The notes: generated from the sequence alone by a model not told the origin. DNA of 64,000 nucleotides from Polytrichum commune (GCA_950295325.1 OX485807.1:6326501-6390500), one strand, 5' to 3'; counted from the first letter of the stretch, positions 1-13,398 are shown. Program-made: numbers and translations.

Positions 1-1089
1 AAGTTATTTATTAACATCTCCTCGTCTAAGTTACATTACTTACCACAACAACACTTCTTACACATCGGCTTCAACCCACAGCACATGCATGTGCTCATCG
101 TTATGCATGAATGATTCATCCGATGCTAACTTTTCCTAGCGATGGATCATGGGACGCATTGATTATGAGCCAAGTTAAGTTGGAGGGATAACACACACAA
201 CCGAGGTGTGATGAGCGAGAGGTTTCCTTCTTTACTTCCTTGTTGATTTCTTGCTATTTATTCCTTCTTGCGGCACATGGCTCCCACTGCACTTTCCGCA
301 GTGAGTCCGCCATTGGCGGCCACCATTCGCTTACCGATATACGAGTCTTCGGTAATCGTCATGTGTCGGTGAAACAAATATGCAGCTCTTCCTTTGTGGT
401 AGATTTATAAGTTTTTCAAGTGACATATAGTATTTTTTTTTATAAAAAAAATTCTTGCTATCAGAATTGCCTGTTGATAATCTAATAATAGTAATAAATG
501 TGCTCGAAGATGGTAAATTTAGCGCCGTCTACCTTGAGTGGGTTGTTTTTGTTTTGTGGGAAGAAATTGCCTTTTTCTTCTAGGTTAAATTGGAAGGATG
601 TTGAATATATGAAGTCCACGAGTGAGCTGACAATTTCTCACTAGGTTTTTGCATCATGCTTGTTATTGTTTAGTTCTTTAGACATGTGGCAGGAGCCCAA
701 GATGTTGAACCATGACACCACTCATATTTGACCACATGAAGGGTTGGTTCACATGGGTTCCCAAGTCATGAGTTCCAAGTCACTCAAGTCAATCCGTGCA
801 ATCTCAACTTTTGAGAGCATGGAAGTTGGGGACTTACCACTTCACAAAGGGGTCTCAAATCTTTGGTCCCAAGCATGACATGGATGCCTACATGGCAACA
901 CTTTTTGGAGGTGAGGCTTGGGACGTGTGTTGAACAAAAAGCCATACCCAACTCTCAACACAAAGTCCCGCAGTTTTTGTTGCATAAAATAATCAAGATC
1001 CGACTTGAACGATAATTAACCATATTTTAATGGCTTCTCGAGGCTCAAAAGTTGGGACTCAATTTTGCCTCCATGTTGGGACTTGCTAA
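1..1089. other. Intergenic, no gene seen
   Basis: No open frame of convincing length or composition on either strand. The sequence is mixed AT-rich DNA without a clear repeat boundary. It runs into a decayed family A MITE at its right end. Confidence 0.5.
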
Positions 1090-1639
1090 CATGAATGTGA
1101 CATGGACTAACATGAAGTCATCCCAAGGCCCTGTAAAATTTGTGATTGGCTATTGAACTTGCCCCGGGACCACTTTGGTTTACATCAAGGATAAAATGTC
1201 AAGAGTGACCATGGAGTTCGAGGTCCCCAAAAGACATATTTTAAGGCCTACATTATTCATTGACATGGTCCAATGGGTTATGCAGTGGGAGAGGCAAAGA
1301 GGTGCTATGGTAGAAAAAGGTAGGGACCCATGGCAGAGAAATATTGTTATAATAAATTTTTAATGAAAAGTTTTTTTTGGGGAAAAGAATACGAAGACAA
1401 GAGAAGACAAGAGAATGGTCAAACTTGAAATTTTGTCAAAACCGCCCTTGTTGGGCATATATTAAAAAAATCAGCACATTCAATTTTTGATGCACGGTCA
1501 TTTTCGGTTTACACCTAGTGAGGAACCCAAAGACTTTGTAAACTAGTTTTTCTAAAGAAATGAGACCACGGAAGTCGGACCATGAGAAAAGGCCATCTTC
1601 CATGGTCCGACTTCATGATCCATGGAGTAAACCGGCCCC
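1090..1639 (+). mobile_element. Family A MITE, copy 1 (Harbinger-like, left end decayed)
   Basis: The body matches four other copies in the window (20.36, 37.50, 49.73 and 52.09 kb). Shared blocks include CCCAAGGCCCTGTAAAATT near the left end and a shared run around 1250-1340. The right end reads GTAAACCGGCCCC and is preceded by a palindromic CATGGTCCGACTTCATG-type block. The left terminus is degenerate, so the boundary at about 1090 comes from alignment to the 52.09 kb copy. A 62-codon open frame at 1175-1363 lies inside; it is not preserved between copies and is not a gene. Confidence 0.75.
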
Positions 1640-1737
1640 AAGTTAGATAGAGTCCGTTGGAGGCGCGGATAACATAGATACGTGTTGTGTGGCAAGGAAC
1701 CAAAGGAGTATGAACTACGAATTCGTCCCGTCACTCA

Positions 1738-1976
1738 AGAGAGAGAGAGAGAGAGAATTAAATTAAGATGGCTTGTGGAGCATGAACTCAGCCTCTAGAG
1801 GTGCTCCACACTTCATGCCTTGATTCTGCCCCGAGGCATCATTTTTGGGCGTGCCTTGTAGCAGAGGGATTGATTTGGATTAATTCCTTGGCTATGGAGT
1901 CCGATCCCCATCCGCCTCCTTCCCTTCCCTTCCCTTCCCTTTCCTTCGCTTAATCAGCAGCAGCAGCAGCAGCAGC
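1738..1976. repeat. Cluster of simple repeats (GA, TTCCC, CAG)
   Basis: A GA run at about 1739-1756 is followed by a TTCCC-type run at about 1918-1941 and by CAG units at about 1956-1976. No open frame uses the CAG run convincingly. Confidence 0.8.
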
Positions 1977-2131
1977 GAGACTTGCTCCCCCTCCCTTGCT
2001 TCCCCAAGTCCTTTATTTGTTAAGTGAGAGAAATGAGAACGAGAAAGAAAAATAAATTGTCACTTTTTACTAAATTAGTCAGCCTGCCAACTTCGGCTTT
2101 CCGTATGTAGGTCACTTGATTGTTTCTTAAG

Positions 2132-2499
2132 GTATGCGGGTGTTATGCAGTTGTTTTTTTTAATCGGACTCTTATATTTGGTTGACACGTGGTTCCGTGA
2201 GGACCAAGGAGCAAGCATCGTAAAGACACATGTTTAAAAGAACCCGGATTATGTTTTTCAAACATTAAGTATTTTTTTGCACTCATTAGTGAACACAACT
2301 GGGAGGACTTATGTATTTAGTTGAAAAATCCAGCCAAACGTGTAACCATAACTAAAGCAAGGGAGGTCTGGTATTCAATTTGGTTTTCGCATATGTCTCA
2401 TCGTAGATTTGCTAATGCAACACAAGTTTAGTTGTGTAAATCTAATCGGTAGAAGTTGGAGAACGTGAAAAAAAAAACCCCCAAATAACATCTACGTAT
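2132..2499 (+). mobile_element. Family E MITE, copy 1
   Basis: The left end GGTATGCGGGTGTTATG follows TAA. The right end carries the reverse complement of a related terminus (AATAACATCTACGTATGC). The body shares long blocks with 13.75-14.15, 14.29-14.39, 33.76-33.88 and 34.34-34.72 kb, including the region around AAAGACACATGTTTAAAAG and the one around CGGTAGAAGTTGGAGAA. No coding capacity. The TNA flank fits a Harbinger-like element; the class is inferred. Confidence 0.6.
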
Positions 2500-2744
2500 G
2501 CTCCTTTTCAATTGGACACTGAGCATTGAGCAATTGTGCATGAACCAATGTTGCGTAAAAAAACAATGTAGCGTAAGGTAAATGGGTCTTAAACGGACAC
2601 CTTTCTCTCTGCATCCACTTCTCTTAGGATACGTGTTAAGGGTGTAGTCGAAACAGAGGATGAACTGTGAACATGGATCAAAAAGGTCCCAGAAGTGACG
2701 ACAATTATGTGAGAAGAAGATGCTTTGTGCCTAAACTTTGGAAT

Positions 2745-3252
2745 ATCAACCTCCATAATGTCACACACTCATTAATATCTTGAAACCCTAGGGAACGGAT
2801 GTTCAGAGTTCAAATCTCACTCCTTATTGTCACATTTTACTCCCTTATATCACAAAATTTGTCATTAACGCAAACCACCAAAGAAGTCAACCCACACCCT
2901 CACATTGTGCCATGTGTCAACATGTGGAGTGTCACCTTCTTAATCTTATTATTCTTCTTCTTCTTCTGCCACTTGTTGAATGTTGGTGCATGCATCCGCC
3001 ACATCGCTCACAAAGGCCAAGTGGAGTGGACCACACTAGCATAGGTGACGGGAGAACGGATTCAAATTATCTTCACATCTCCTTCGTGTTATTCCATAAT
3101 GTCACAAGCTACACTAATTCTATAATATCACACATCCATGTTAACCCTATAAAACTCCGTAATATCACGTGCACTTTGGTTGCCACATGTGTGATACTAC
3201 GGAGTTTAGATTGTAGTGTACATGTGTTGCAAGTCCAACACAAGGAGTCCTA
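2745..3252 (+). repeat. Dispersed repeat, copy 1 (pair with 12.1-12.6 kb)
   Basis: About 500 bases match 12,105-12,590 at high identity over most of their length, including CCTCCATAATGTCACACACT near the left and the GTGGAGTG / CATGCATCCGCCAC blocks. Open frames across it (2799-3044, 2912-3253) are interrupted or shifted in the other copy, so they are not taken as genes. The outer ends are clearer in the second copy. Confidence 0.75.
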
Positions 3253-5557
3253 ATAAAAAAAAACTAAAATAAATCATTAAAAAACTAAATTTAAAAATAA
3301 AAACTAAAATTGACTTAGCTTAGACTACTAAAAACCTCGGTTTTGAGTCGAGCAATGTCCGAGGACTCCTCTCCTGACCTATCATTCTCCGCTTATCTTA
3401 TCTAGTTGGAGAACTCTCTAAAAGTCATGCTCAAAGGAAACTCTGACCCTTATAAATTATGTTTCAAAGTGACTACTAAGAAATCCGATCTACAATATGA
3501 AACATGCATTACTTAGTGCGAGATGGTTAGCAAATCCAAATTGTGACCGAAGCCATTTTCCTCATAATTTGGAGATTGTTTGAAAGTCTTATTCATTGCC
3601 AAAGTGAAGATTTCATGAGTTATCAAATGATCAATGTATAGTTCTCCAAATCATGTTGACTAAACTGCATGGATTTCAATAGATGATAACTACACTGATC
3701 ATGTCTACAAATATGAGCTGAAAGTTGGGGTGGGTAGAAATAATGTGGTCCACTAAATTTTATGCGTGGATTAAAAATAGGGTGGTCTGCAAGTATGTTG
3801 AACTTAGATTTATGGGATTTTAGGCTTTTGTGTCTCTTGTTGGAACATTGTCACATAATTAATTGCAACATTTAAGGTGAAGAAAAAAAGTAGTGAGGTT
3901 TTGGAAGAGGTAACCCTTAAATCTACTATTTTTGACAACTAAGATGACAATTTCTTACATAAGAAAGTGTTTGACATGCTAAAACATTGATTGTGAAGTA
4001 AGAATAAGATTTATTCCATATTCCTAGTTTTGAACATATGATATGTTGTGCTAAAAAATGATGTGGGTCAGGAAAAGTTGCATTGACCATATTATTGCGG
4101 TATGTTAAGATTATAGTAGAGCACAATATGTGTGATTTGTCTATTATGGGGGTGTGGTAAAATGTGCCCAACCCAAATTTGGTATTATATCAATCCAGTT
4201 GGATTGCATTGGACTAGATTGGATATTTTGACCCTGATGAAGGGATCAACATGCCTTAAAATATAAAATTAGGTTCTACAACATTTCTCTACATCTTTAC
4301 CCTTCCCCATGGCAAGTGTCACAAAACTTTATTCTAAATGCCTCCCACAAACTTCAAACCAGTGAGCTTGGATTTGATTTCATAGCACCACCTAAGGTGG
4401 TAATAGTAAAATCTAACCCCCCCTATAGGTTGGTTGATGATTCATCCCAATTTAAGCTCATTGAACTAATTAGAAGTCTCTAACCCTGATATAAAGGTTT
4501 TTTACTATAAACAACAACACCTATTTTCTACGATAGAATCAACGGTTTTACCCTCCCCTGGTTCACCCTCCCCCTTTGGTAGTTGTTGTGAACATTCACC
4601 CAACAAACTCAATCATCTCTACATTAGGGAAGTTCAACTTACCACTACTATGTAAAGTCTTAGTTAGGACCTAGGTTGTCCAAGCCTATTGCACCCATGC
4701 ATATCAAATAATGTCCTAGACCATCCCTTAAACCATGCACTTAGCATGCCGCCGTCAACAACCGACCATTTTGGAACTTTGGACCAATGATAGTGTCAAC
4801 ACCCACACACCCTTGCCGCATGTTGCTTAAATGTATATATGATGCTTATCAAGTACTTCATAAGGTAGAAAAATGAAAAATGATGAGTGACCATTACCAG
4901 TGCACTCGACTAGGAGTCGAATGACTCTTGTGTGAACCTAAACTAGCTAATTGTAAAAGCAGTGGCATGGAAAGGATGCAATGATTGACCAGATAGGTCA
5001 TGTTTCACACCACTTGAGATCACTTGTGAATGCCATTGACTCAACTGTTTTGTGTGCATTCATATGTAGGGTATGATCTTTTGATGCTCAAATTACAGAG
5101 ATTTTACTATATATGTAAGGGGTCTGACTTACTTACCTCTTTGAGAATAAAAGAGGTAATTATTTACAAGAAAAAACATTTCAAAACAACTTGCATTCCT
5201 CATCATTTCATCTACTCCATCTTCGAAAAACATTGCACAAATTCCAAGCCACTCATTCTTTTCTGGCAGAATCAGCTTCGTTTCACCATCATTTTCCGCA
5301 TTTCTACATTAAGTCACCTTTGCAGAGTTGACAAGGAAACGGCTTCACTTGAAAAGCAAAGCCAGTCACTTTGATATGACGACTCAGCCCGTTTTTCATC
5401 GCTTTTCAGTCTCTGTGAACTTGTGTGCCTGATAAGTTCTTCCCAAGGAAGCGAGGAGAAGAAAGCTTCCACCTCAAGGCTCAGTCTTGCAACACACCCC
5501 AAAACAACACCCCTAGCACACTTGCTTGGTGCAAGGGTTTGGTCGTAAATTTACTAA
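3253..5557. other. Intergenic, no gene seen
   Basis: AT-rich, no supported coding frame. A block at about 3488-3600 (GTTAGCAAATCCAAAT and its flanks) recurs at about 11,485-11,550 and 56,070-56,160, so it is part of another dispersed repeat. Confidence 0.5.
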
Positions 5558-6049
5558 GGGGCGCTTCACACTATGGCCGAAGGTCAAGAGGCCGTCGATT
5601 TCCACCAATCATATTGCAAGAAATCAAGAGTTCAGCCTCTCGACCTTTCACACTATGGCCAAAGTCCAAAGGCCGTCGCAATTTAAAATGCTTACTTTTC
5701 TGACAAAGGCGATGGACTCTTCAAGGAAGTTGGGGTCGGATGGGCATGGAAACGCTAACTATGGTCGAGAGGCCGTCGGTTTTGTTTCATTAAAAAAAAT
5801 CAATCATTGACAAAATCTTGGCCGTTAGATTGGAGGGGTTATTTTGAGCAAGGAATAAAGTGGGATGCTCCTTTAGGTTTGGATTTTGGGCTTGGCCTCT
5901 GGAGGCTTCACACTATGCCCGGCCAAAGGCTCCAATTCCTATATTTAATTGGCTATCTATTTTCAGCCCATTTCTTTGGGCTCTCAACAGAGTTTGGCCA
6001 CTCAATCCCACGGCCTCTCGACTTGGACGGCCATAGAGTGAAGCGGCCC
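5558..6049. mobile_element. Family D MITE (Harbinger-like)
   Basis: The left end GGGGCGCTTCACACTATGG and the right end CATAGAGTGAAGCGGCCC are inverted repeats. Each is flanked by TAA (5555-5557 and 6050-6052), a good 3-bp target duplication. The left terminal motif recurs inside in partial form at about 5647, 5757 and 5905, so the element is built from several degenerate terminal units. No protein-coding capacity is supported. Confidence 0.8.
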
Positions 6050-8700
6050 TAAGAGCGTCCCCACCGGGAAGCCCTTAAACATGGCCGCCAAACTTATGGA
6101 GAGCCCCCCAAATGGTGGTGGGGCCGGGTTCCAAAGTCGTTCATAGTGGATGGGCCAAGTGCCACGGAAACCCTAATAATATGGGGCTATATACATATAC
6201 TTGCAGTTCTATGGGCCCATGAATAAATATGAGGTATATAGGGAATAGTTTTTTGCAAATTTTTTGGGTGTTCCAATTTCAGCCCGAAACTGAATCACAT
6301 GGGCCAAGCAAGCAATAGGTTGTTGCCCGTAATCATGCCTCCAACCCCACTAAACAACTACCTCCACCAATTTTCCGAGCAATTGGTAAAGATGGTACTC
6401 ATCGGCGTTGAGCACCACCAAATGGCACATCCCATTCTTACCATGTGGTCCACCTAATCCGGTCACTCATGCAACAATCGATGCACCCAACGATGGTTAC
6501 ATTTATCCTCTCTTTTATTGGTATTGGGACCCACATAACAATATATAGTTGAATAGACGGGTTGGGTGGGGTCGGGGATATGTCATAAAAGGTTCCTGAA
6601 CTATACCTCGAAGATGCCTTGAACTTCAAATTTAGCTTAAATAACCTCTTTGTGTGAGAGTGGGAAAACCAATAGCTACTGGGCCCACGACCGTGGCCCT
6701 GCCTAGTGTGTTAATTTCCTTTGCCATGGTGGGTTTGTTTTATCCGATTGGGCCCCTACTCTAGTGGCCGACGGCAACATAACGTACCTATGGTTAGCAT
6801 GATCTCTAGCAAACATGCTTACCATGCTTTCAACAGTGGCAAGCTAGGGTTCATGGTATTACGCCTCCACACAACCACCATACAAGCTATTCAAGGGAAT
6901 TGCCAACATCATGCACATTGGGTAGTGCACTAAGTAATTGCTTGTGCCTCATTAAGCTAGGTTAAGGCATACTCATAGTCACCTTAGCACATCACTAAAC
7001 ATTTTGAAGTCATGAGAATTGATGCCACTTCGACATCTTTACATGATGAATTAGTTTCCAATTAGGTGTTAAATAGGCTCACATGTGACACGTGGCACTT
7101 GATTGTACTCTCTCAATTAATTTTTTTGTTAATTTTTGTTTGGCTTGCACTTATATATAATTTTTGCCAACAAATTTTGGACAATTACTTAGCTTAAATT
7201 GTGTTAGGTATGTAGCCTACATGGTTGAAATTTGAACATCTATACTAGGCACTCCCATTACAACCGCATGACCTTTGCAAGACTACTTGTGCTTGTGCAA
7301 TCGGTGCCCCATTGTCAACACAATGTAGAGACCAATGTGTACATCCACCGTCTCATTGCCTAGGGCATGGTTGCCAACCACACATCAAATCACATATCTA
7401 CGTTACACATACTAATAGTAGCTTTGATAGTAAAATATGCATTGATTTTTGTATATTTGATTTCCTATTCTCTTTCTTTTTCTTTTCTTTTTGGCACAAA
7501 TTGAGAAATCAATGGCAAGATCAGAACCAAAATACAACCAACATGGGCGAACCAACGCAAACTCGGGTGGAAAGGGACTTTAACTTTCACAACAACACCA
7601 CATCCCAAGACACACAACCATTGGTGTTTGTTGTGCCCCTGCTTGAGGCGATTTTTTTGTGTGAACTCATATTTGCCGTCACCAACCACCGTTTCTTCTC
7701 CAAGGAAACCACTCGATGTCGGCCTCCCCCGACGTTGGCAACCTTGATTTTGAGTAACATCTATACATTGCATCGCCTCGGGGTCAATTTCTGATGGGCA
7801 CAAACACTTTGGATGATCTCCATGGTGTTCATTCCTTTGTGTCCTCATGCACACCAATTGTAGTGCCAAATGTTGGTGAGGTTGTGATGTGGGCCATGAC
7901 CCTCCCAATCCACCTCCCCTTCTTCTACGCCCCAATCACGGTAGGGTGTTGGATGATTTGGATTCAGAGCAATATGTGTTGGACAGTGTGAGTGATTTTT
8001 TCATGTTGTATATGCCGAAAAAAATGGTGGACGATAGTCCATTAGTGGGTTCCATCCGCCATAAAGTTCACATCAACGAGTTGTCTCATGGACACACATT
8101 GTAAGAGAGAGAAAAATAGTGGTGGTTGGCATATGTTTTGCAAGTGTCGCACATCCCTTGCCACATTACAACACAACCACGCACACGAACATAGTTCAAT
8201 CTCACATTACTTGCCACAAAGTTCCCATGTTAATCTAACACCCAAAAAGTTGAATAACAAAAACACATATGAATTCCAATGTGCAAACACAAGGACCAAA
8301 CCAAGACCCATAAAATATTAAAGGAAATAGCGTAGGGTACAATGTCACTTGCATGAGCACACTACATTGAATATGTGTCTAACAAGGGGTAAAATACAAG
8401 GACCAAAAAAACATCATCAAGAACGCAATCCACTATAAAAACTAGCCAAATTAACCACAACAAATAAATGTGATTGTGAAATTTTCCTAGCCTACGACAT
8501 GAACCAACAACCTTAGAGAATCGATCATGAACACCAAAACTTATCTGCTTCTAGATCCCATTAAACCTCTTAAGTTGCTACAAACAAATCCATAAAAACC
8601 GATGTGGAATACAAGGGGTGAGAAGGGTTGGACCCAATATGCTCATCCTAATCACAAAGTTTTCAAGGAACACGTGGCCCGTGAATGACAAAGAATGTAG
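6050..8700. other. Intergenic, no gene seen
   Basis: No credible gene. The longest open frames (7312-7794 plus, 7465-7935 minus) overlap each other, lack domains, and are read as chance frames. A GAGCGTCCCCACC motif at 6053 looks like another MITE terminus, but I could not find its partner. Confidence 0.45.
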
Positions 8701-8707
8701 GCTGAGG

Positions 8708-8738
8708 CCCCCCCCCCCCCAAGAGATGGGGGGGGGGG
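8708..8738. repeat. C13 / G11 hairpin
   Basis: Thirteen C (8708-8720), a seven-base spacer, then a run of about eleven G (8728-8738) on the same strand. It can fold into a G:C stem, and the run could also form quadruplex-type structure on either strand. The exact homopolymer lengths may be assembly-sensitive. Confidence 0.75.
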
Positions 8739-11700
8739 AGAGAAGGAGGGGTGTGCTAATAATTGTCAGTAACACACAAAACCTATCTATGAGAAGTTAT
8801 GAGAATAGGGACTCAAACTATAAGAATGGTCACAATTGTGGGTGCTTCCAACATTCCCATTCAGACCCTTACATTATTTTTGAGTCCCATATTTTGTAGG
8901 AAATGTACCAGTCAACAAGTTGAAATTGCATCCGACCATAAATTTGTGTTTTTATAAACAAGGACACATTAAGGTTAGTTGAAGAAAACAAACACTCCAA
9001 CTCTTATCTTATGTGGAAGCTAACAATCAAAACCATTTGGCAAGCTAAAAGAACACATTCCAAACACAAATTTTTGTGGTAATTTAGTTGATATTTGAAC
9101 TACACAAAAACATATAACAATTAAACCAACACTTGACAACTAAAAACACTCAAAACAAGAAACTCATGAGTACATGAGGGTAACACCCAACAAGGAAGTT
9201 CAGTGAACATATCATGAAGAAAGGTCAGAACCGAAAACCAATCATAGGTAGAACAATGAAGATCAAGAAAGAACCGTTCCCAATTCAATTTTATGGGGAA
9301 ATGAATGGCCGATGTAAAGGAATTTGGAGAGTGATCCTTGAATGAACCAACCAAAAATTGTCAACTAAAAAAATGGAAGATGCCAACATGTTATTCAACC
9401 TACTATGCTCAGAAAAATCCAAGAATTGAAACATACGAAACTCACACGCAAAAAAATGTCCACATCGTCCATCGTGACTAGAAAATGCTCCCACATTAAT
9501 TGTGGATATCTTGACCCACAAAAGATTGACCCGGGGGGGGGGGCTACTTTCATGAGGCACCATCCATAGGAGAATCGGATCCAATACCATGGCCCATCCT
9601 CAACAACAACATAATAAAATGAAGTCCAAAATGAGGGGGGCAACATAAGTTTGGCATCGCAACCATGCACGGGACTAGGGGGAGGGGGAGTGGATTGATC
9701 TACCCTGATCAACACTATCCTACAAAGTTTACAACACCAGGATTCTCCCTTAAACACCAGCCTTGTTGAAGGGGGAGTTTTCCATGGTGAAAGGGGCATG
9801 GGATGTTATGAGGGGATCTCATCTTGAGATTCATGTGTTGATGAAGAGATGTTTAGAATCCGAGGTGGGGTCCGCACATTGGCCTCCACATGCTCAAGAA
9901 ATTGGGTGTTGCTTCATGCCACCCTAGTGTCGTGGTCAAAACATTTTCGTTGCCTTGGCCATCGACATGGGGTATGGTCTCATTGGATGAGGACTCATTG
10001 GGATAAACCATGTTTTAGATTTGCATTGTGGGACCCAACAATCCTTTGTGAACCAAACCCGAGCCATTTGTATTCCAAAGAATACGTGGGATGAGGAACA
10101 TGGGTTAAAATGGATGGCAAAAATGGGTTTAATGATTTAAGGGGAAAGGTGACAATTATTAAGATGTTAATTTGGGTGTCGCCCCCTTGCCCAAGGAAAC
10201 CTTTGAGGCGAATAACCTCTTTGTGAAAATGCCTCAAGCCACCTTGCACTCCAACACCGAGTGGTGGGTGTGATTGATTTGTGCATTGAGTGCTTGCAGG
10301 TTAGCCACACAAATGTCTCGGAATTGACAGTTTGTAAGTGATCCATACAAGCCAACCTCAACAAGCAAGCAGTCACGTCTTCTCAAAATGGGAAGCAAAA
10401 TAATGGTTGATCCATCACCCTAACCATTTATTGGGCAGCAAAACAGCAATTGTAGACAGAGAATTAATGGTAGGGATATAATTTCCCAAACTCAATGCAC
10501 AATGACACAACCAACAAGCACTGTGAGAATGTTTGAGTGGACTCTCCACACCGAAATGCGAGAGATCCAAAACATAAGCATCAAACAATGACTAACCTCA
10601 CAACAAATTCCATACTCAAAATGGCAAATTGTCTAATTGAAGATCATAATGGAATTAAAAAATGATGAAATGACATCTCTCAATATGAAGGTGATTGAAA
10701 TTGAGACTCACACCGAAGTAATCAACTCCCACGGTGCAAGTACATACTTGAACCAACACCCCCACACGCAAAAAATGCGATGTAATCCAATTACAAAAAT
10801 CAACAAAAGTGAGAAAACAAGGAGGAATTGCATACTAGTTGCGTTTGCGCCACAATGGCAAATTGTCGAGGGCAAGATGTGAAGATTGGCTCCACCGAGT
10901 TTGGGATTTTTGCAACCATGTGGTTGCGAGTTTGTGACCTCCAAGACGGCATTAGCAATCTCCCAAACGATAGTATCGACCTACCTAACATAGTTGCCAC
11001 TACCACTTCCAAGGCAATGTGGTTTTCCATGAGGCTAGCCTCCAACCCAACACAAACTTGCAACCATATGTAGCCTAGGCGCATCGCTGCTGGTCATTGG
11101 CGGCATCAAGTTGCATGCCACTTATTTTAACCTTGCAAGTCAACCTAATTGAACCCTCAAATTTTACAACACGGTAATTTTTTTGGAATGGAACACAGTT
11201 GTAGAGTTGGATAATGTTATGCCCAACATCGTTGCAAATAAAGTAATTGCAATTGAGGAAATTTGTTGGTAATGAGGGAGGGAACGTGGTCTAGGGGTGA
11301 AGATATGGAGGCAATTCTTAGATAAACTGGTGGAGCCACCCAACTTTAAGCAAGGCGGGGTACCCCTATGAGTGATTCGGTGGTTGCTAATTTGGCACCC
11401 AATTTTGCAGGATGTCGTTGGCAAGCCAATATGTGTGGGCCCATTGGGACGCTCTGAGGTAAGCATGCCTTAAATAGATACGATACACACAATTAGTGAA
11501 AGATGGCTAACAAATCCAAATCTTGTCCATGGCCATTTTTCTCATATACTCCCCCCCCCCAATAAAATAAAATAAAATAAAATAAAAGAAGCTTAGGTAA
11601 TGCTTGCACAAACACATCATTTATTAACTTCGAAAGCCGAGCATGATGTTTTGTCCACGCATCCATTATTGTATGCCATACCATTGTACATGGACGTTAT

Positions 11701-11984
11701 AGTCTTATTATTTGGGACCCGTGGACATTTGAAATTGTGAGTGAACAATCTTAACCCTACAAAGATGCCATCCGTGTGATTATATTAAATAAGTTGTTGA
11801 ATTGGGATGACTTATTTTAGGTGGTTTGATGCTTCAACTTTAAGGGATTAAGCCTATAATGGTCAACAAAATCTAAGCACATAGACAATTATTCACTGGC
11901 ACGCATTCTATATGTTACTATTTGTAGTCATGTAGACCCAAAATAGTATATTCTAAGTCATTTGAGATGAATCATACACAAACA
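8739..11984. other. Intergenic, no gene seen
   Basis: No recognisable gene. Minus-strand frames at 9291-9590 and 9395-9799 overlap in different frames and match no family I know. A G11 run lies at about 9533-9543. The stretch may be old retroelement sequence, but no LTR, primer site or domain could be shown. Confidence 0.4.
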
Positions 11985-12605
11985 TATAAGAAATGAAATT
12001 ATATGTTGGATGGATGAGAGGTACCCTTGTATGCGATAGGTTTCTCTCTCCGACTAGTGTGGAGAGAGAGTCATCACATACAAGTGTACACCCTAAACTC
12101 CGTAATCTCAACCTCCATAATGTCACACACTCTCTAATATCCCGAAACCCTAGGGAAAGGACGTCCGTAGTTCAAATCTCACTCCTTATTGTCACATTTC
12201 TCTCCCTTATATCACAAAATTTGTCATTAATGCAAACCACCAAAGAAGTCAACCCACACCCTCGCATTGCGCGATGTGTCAACATGTGGAGTGTCTTCTT
12301 ATTCTTATTCTTATTCTTATTATTCTAATGCCACTTGTTGAATGTTGGTGCATGCATCCGCCACGTCACCCGGGAAGGCCAAGTGGAGTGGACCACACTA
12401 GTGCATGTGACAGGATAACGAATTCAAATGGTCCTCACATCTCCTTTTGTGTTATTCCATAATGTCACGTGCTATGCTAATTCTATAGCATCAAACATCC
12501 ATGCTAACACTACAAAACTCCGTAATATCACGTGCACTTTGGCTGCCACATGTGTGATACCATGGAGTTTAGAATGTACCTTTCATTCATCCAACATAAA
12601 AGCCC
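11985..12605 (+). mobile_element. Dispersed repeat copy 2 with terminal inverted repeats
   Basis: The left end (about 12,001) reads ATGTTGGATGGATGAGAGG and the right end (about 12,570-12,597) is the inverse of ATGTTGGATGAATGAAAGG, so this copy has inverted termini. The interior matches 2745-3252. A similar left terminus recurs at about 44,550. The family is probably a MITE; the superfamily is not assigned because no target duplication was clear. Confidence 0.6.
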
Positions 12606-12742
12606 TAAAATCGTATGCAACCTATGGACTATTATTTGGAGTTAATTATACACCGAAGACCCCGGATCAATGTAATCCAAGTCATTTGAAAGGAATCAAA
12701 CACAAACCTATAAGGATGGATGGAAGAATGAATGAGAGCTGA

Positions 12743-12770
12743 TCTCTCTCTCTCTCTCTCTCTCTCTCTC
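12743..12770. repeat. (TC)n microsatellite
   Basis: Fourteen TC units without interruption. No nearby gene. Confidence 0.9.
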
Positions 12771-13002
12771 GCCCTGGCCACAGGAGAGGATTCCTGATAA
12801 GTACGGTAGTTGGAAGTTGTCCATGGGATGAAAGCTTATCCTTATCTTTCAATTTGTAGGCCACAGCCTGCCCGAGAACCAAGGTATGTAACAAGGCTTC
12901 CTCACTCGGTCACCAAGCGAAAGTTTTGGTCTCACCGCCATATGATAAGTTGTAATAGGATATGGTGAGGTCAGAGTGTGCATCCAGCTATTGCATAACT
13001 TA

Positions 13003-13398
13003 GGGCCGGTTTTGATTACGGTGAAGAAGTGCACCGGTCAAGAATTTTTGGGGAATGGAGCAATATGATTGGCTACGGAATGGGATCCTCACTAGCCAGG
13101 GTTTACACTGCAGTCAAGACTTCTCCCGTGGATGAAAAAATGACATGAATGCCAACATGGTGGCATTTTTTGTCACGAGAGGCTTTAGGGGTTTAGGGTT
13201 TAGGGTTTAGGGTGGGGCAACCTCAAACCCTCGGACAAGAAACTTGACCTATGGAGAACTCGAACTTGAGGCAGTCCTTTTTTTATTAATTGGTTTTTCA
13301 TCTTGTCCGCCACACCAACCGTTGCCTCAAATAACCTTCTTTCGAGGTGAGATTCTTGACCGACCACTGCACTTCTTCGCGGTAGTCTTCACCAACCC
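13003..13398 (+). mobile_element. Family B MITE, copy 1 (Harbinger-like)
   Basis: The left end GGGCCGGTTTTGATTACGG follows TTA (13,000-13,002). The right end carries the inverse, CTTCGCGGTAGTCTTCACC, and ends near AACCC. Interior blocks such as GAATGGAGCAATATGATTGG and GTTGCCTCAAATA match the copy at 28.2-29.5 kb. The 3-bp flanks differ (TTA against ATA). No coding capacity. Confidence 0.75.
13184..13212. repeat. Short interstitial telomere-type repeat
   Basis: About four TTTAGGG units, one with an extra G, inside the family B MITE. The other copy has ordinary sequence at the equivalent position (about 29,240), so the units were gained in this copy or by a local event. Confidence 0.85.

Noticed and set aside
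1175-1363. 62-codon frame in family A copy 1
   Set aside because: It lies within a MITE and is not conserved as a frame in the other copies.
7312-7935. Two overlapping frames of about 160 codons on opposite strands
   Set aside because: Opposite-strand overlap in biased sequence, no domain, no start context.
9291-9799. Long minus-strand frames
   Set aside because: Two frames overlap, neither shows a known domain, and a G run lies inside.
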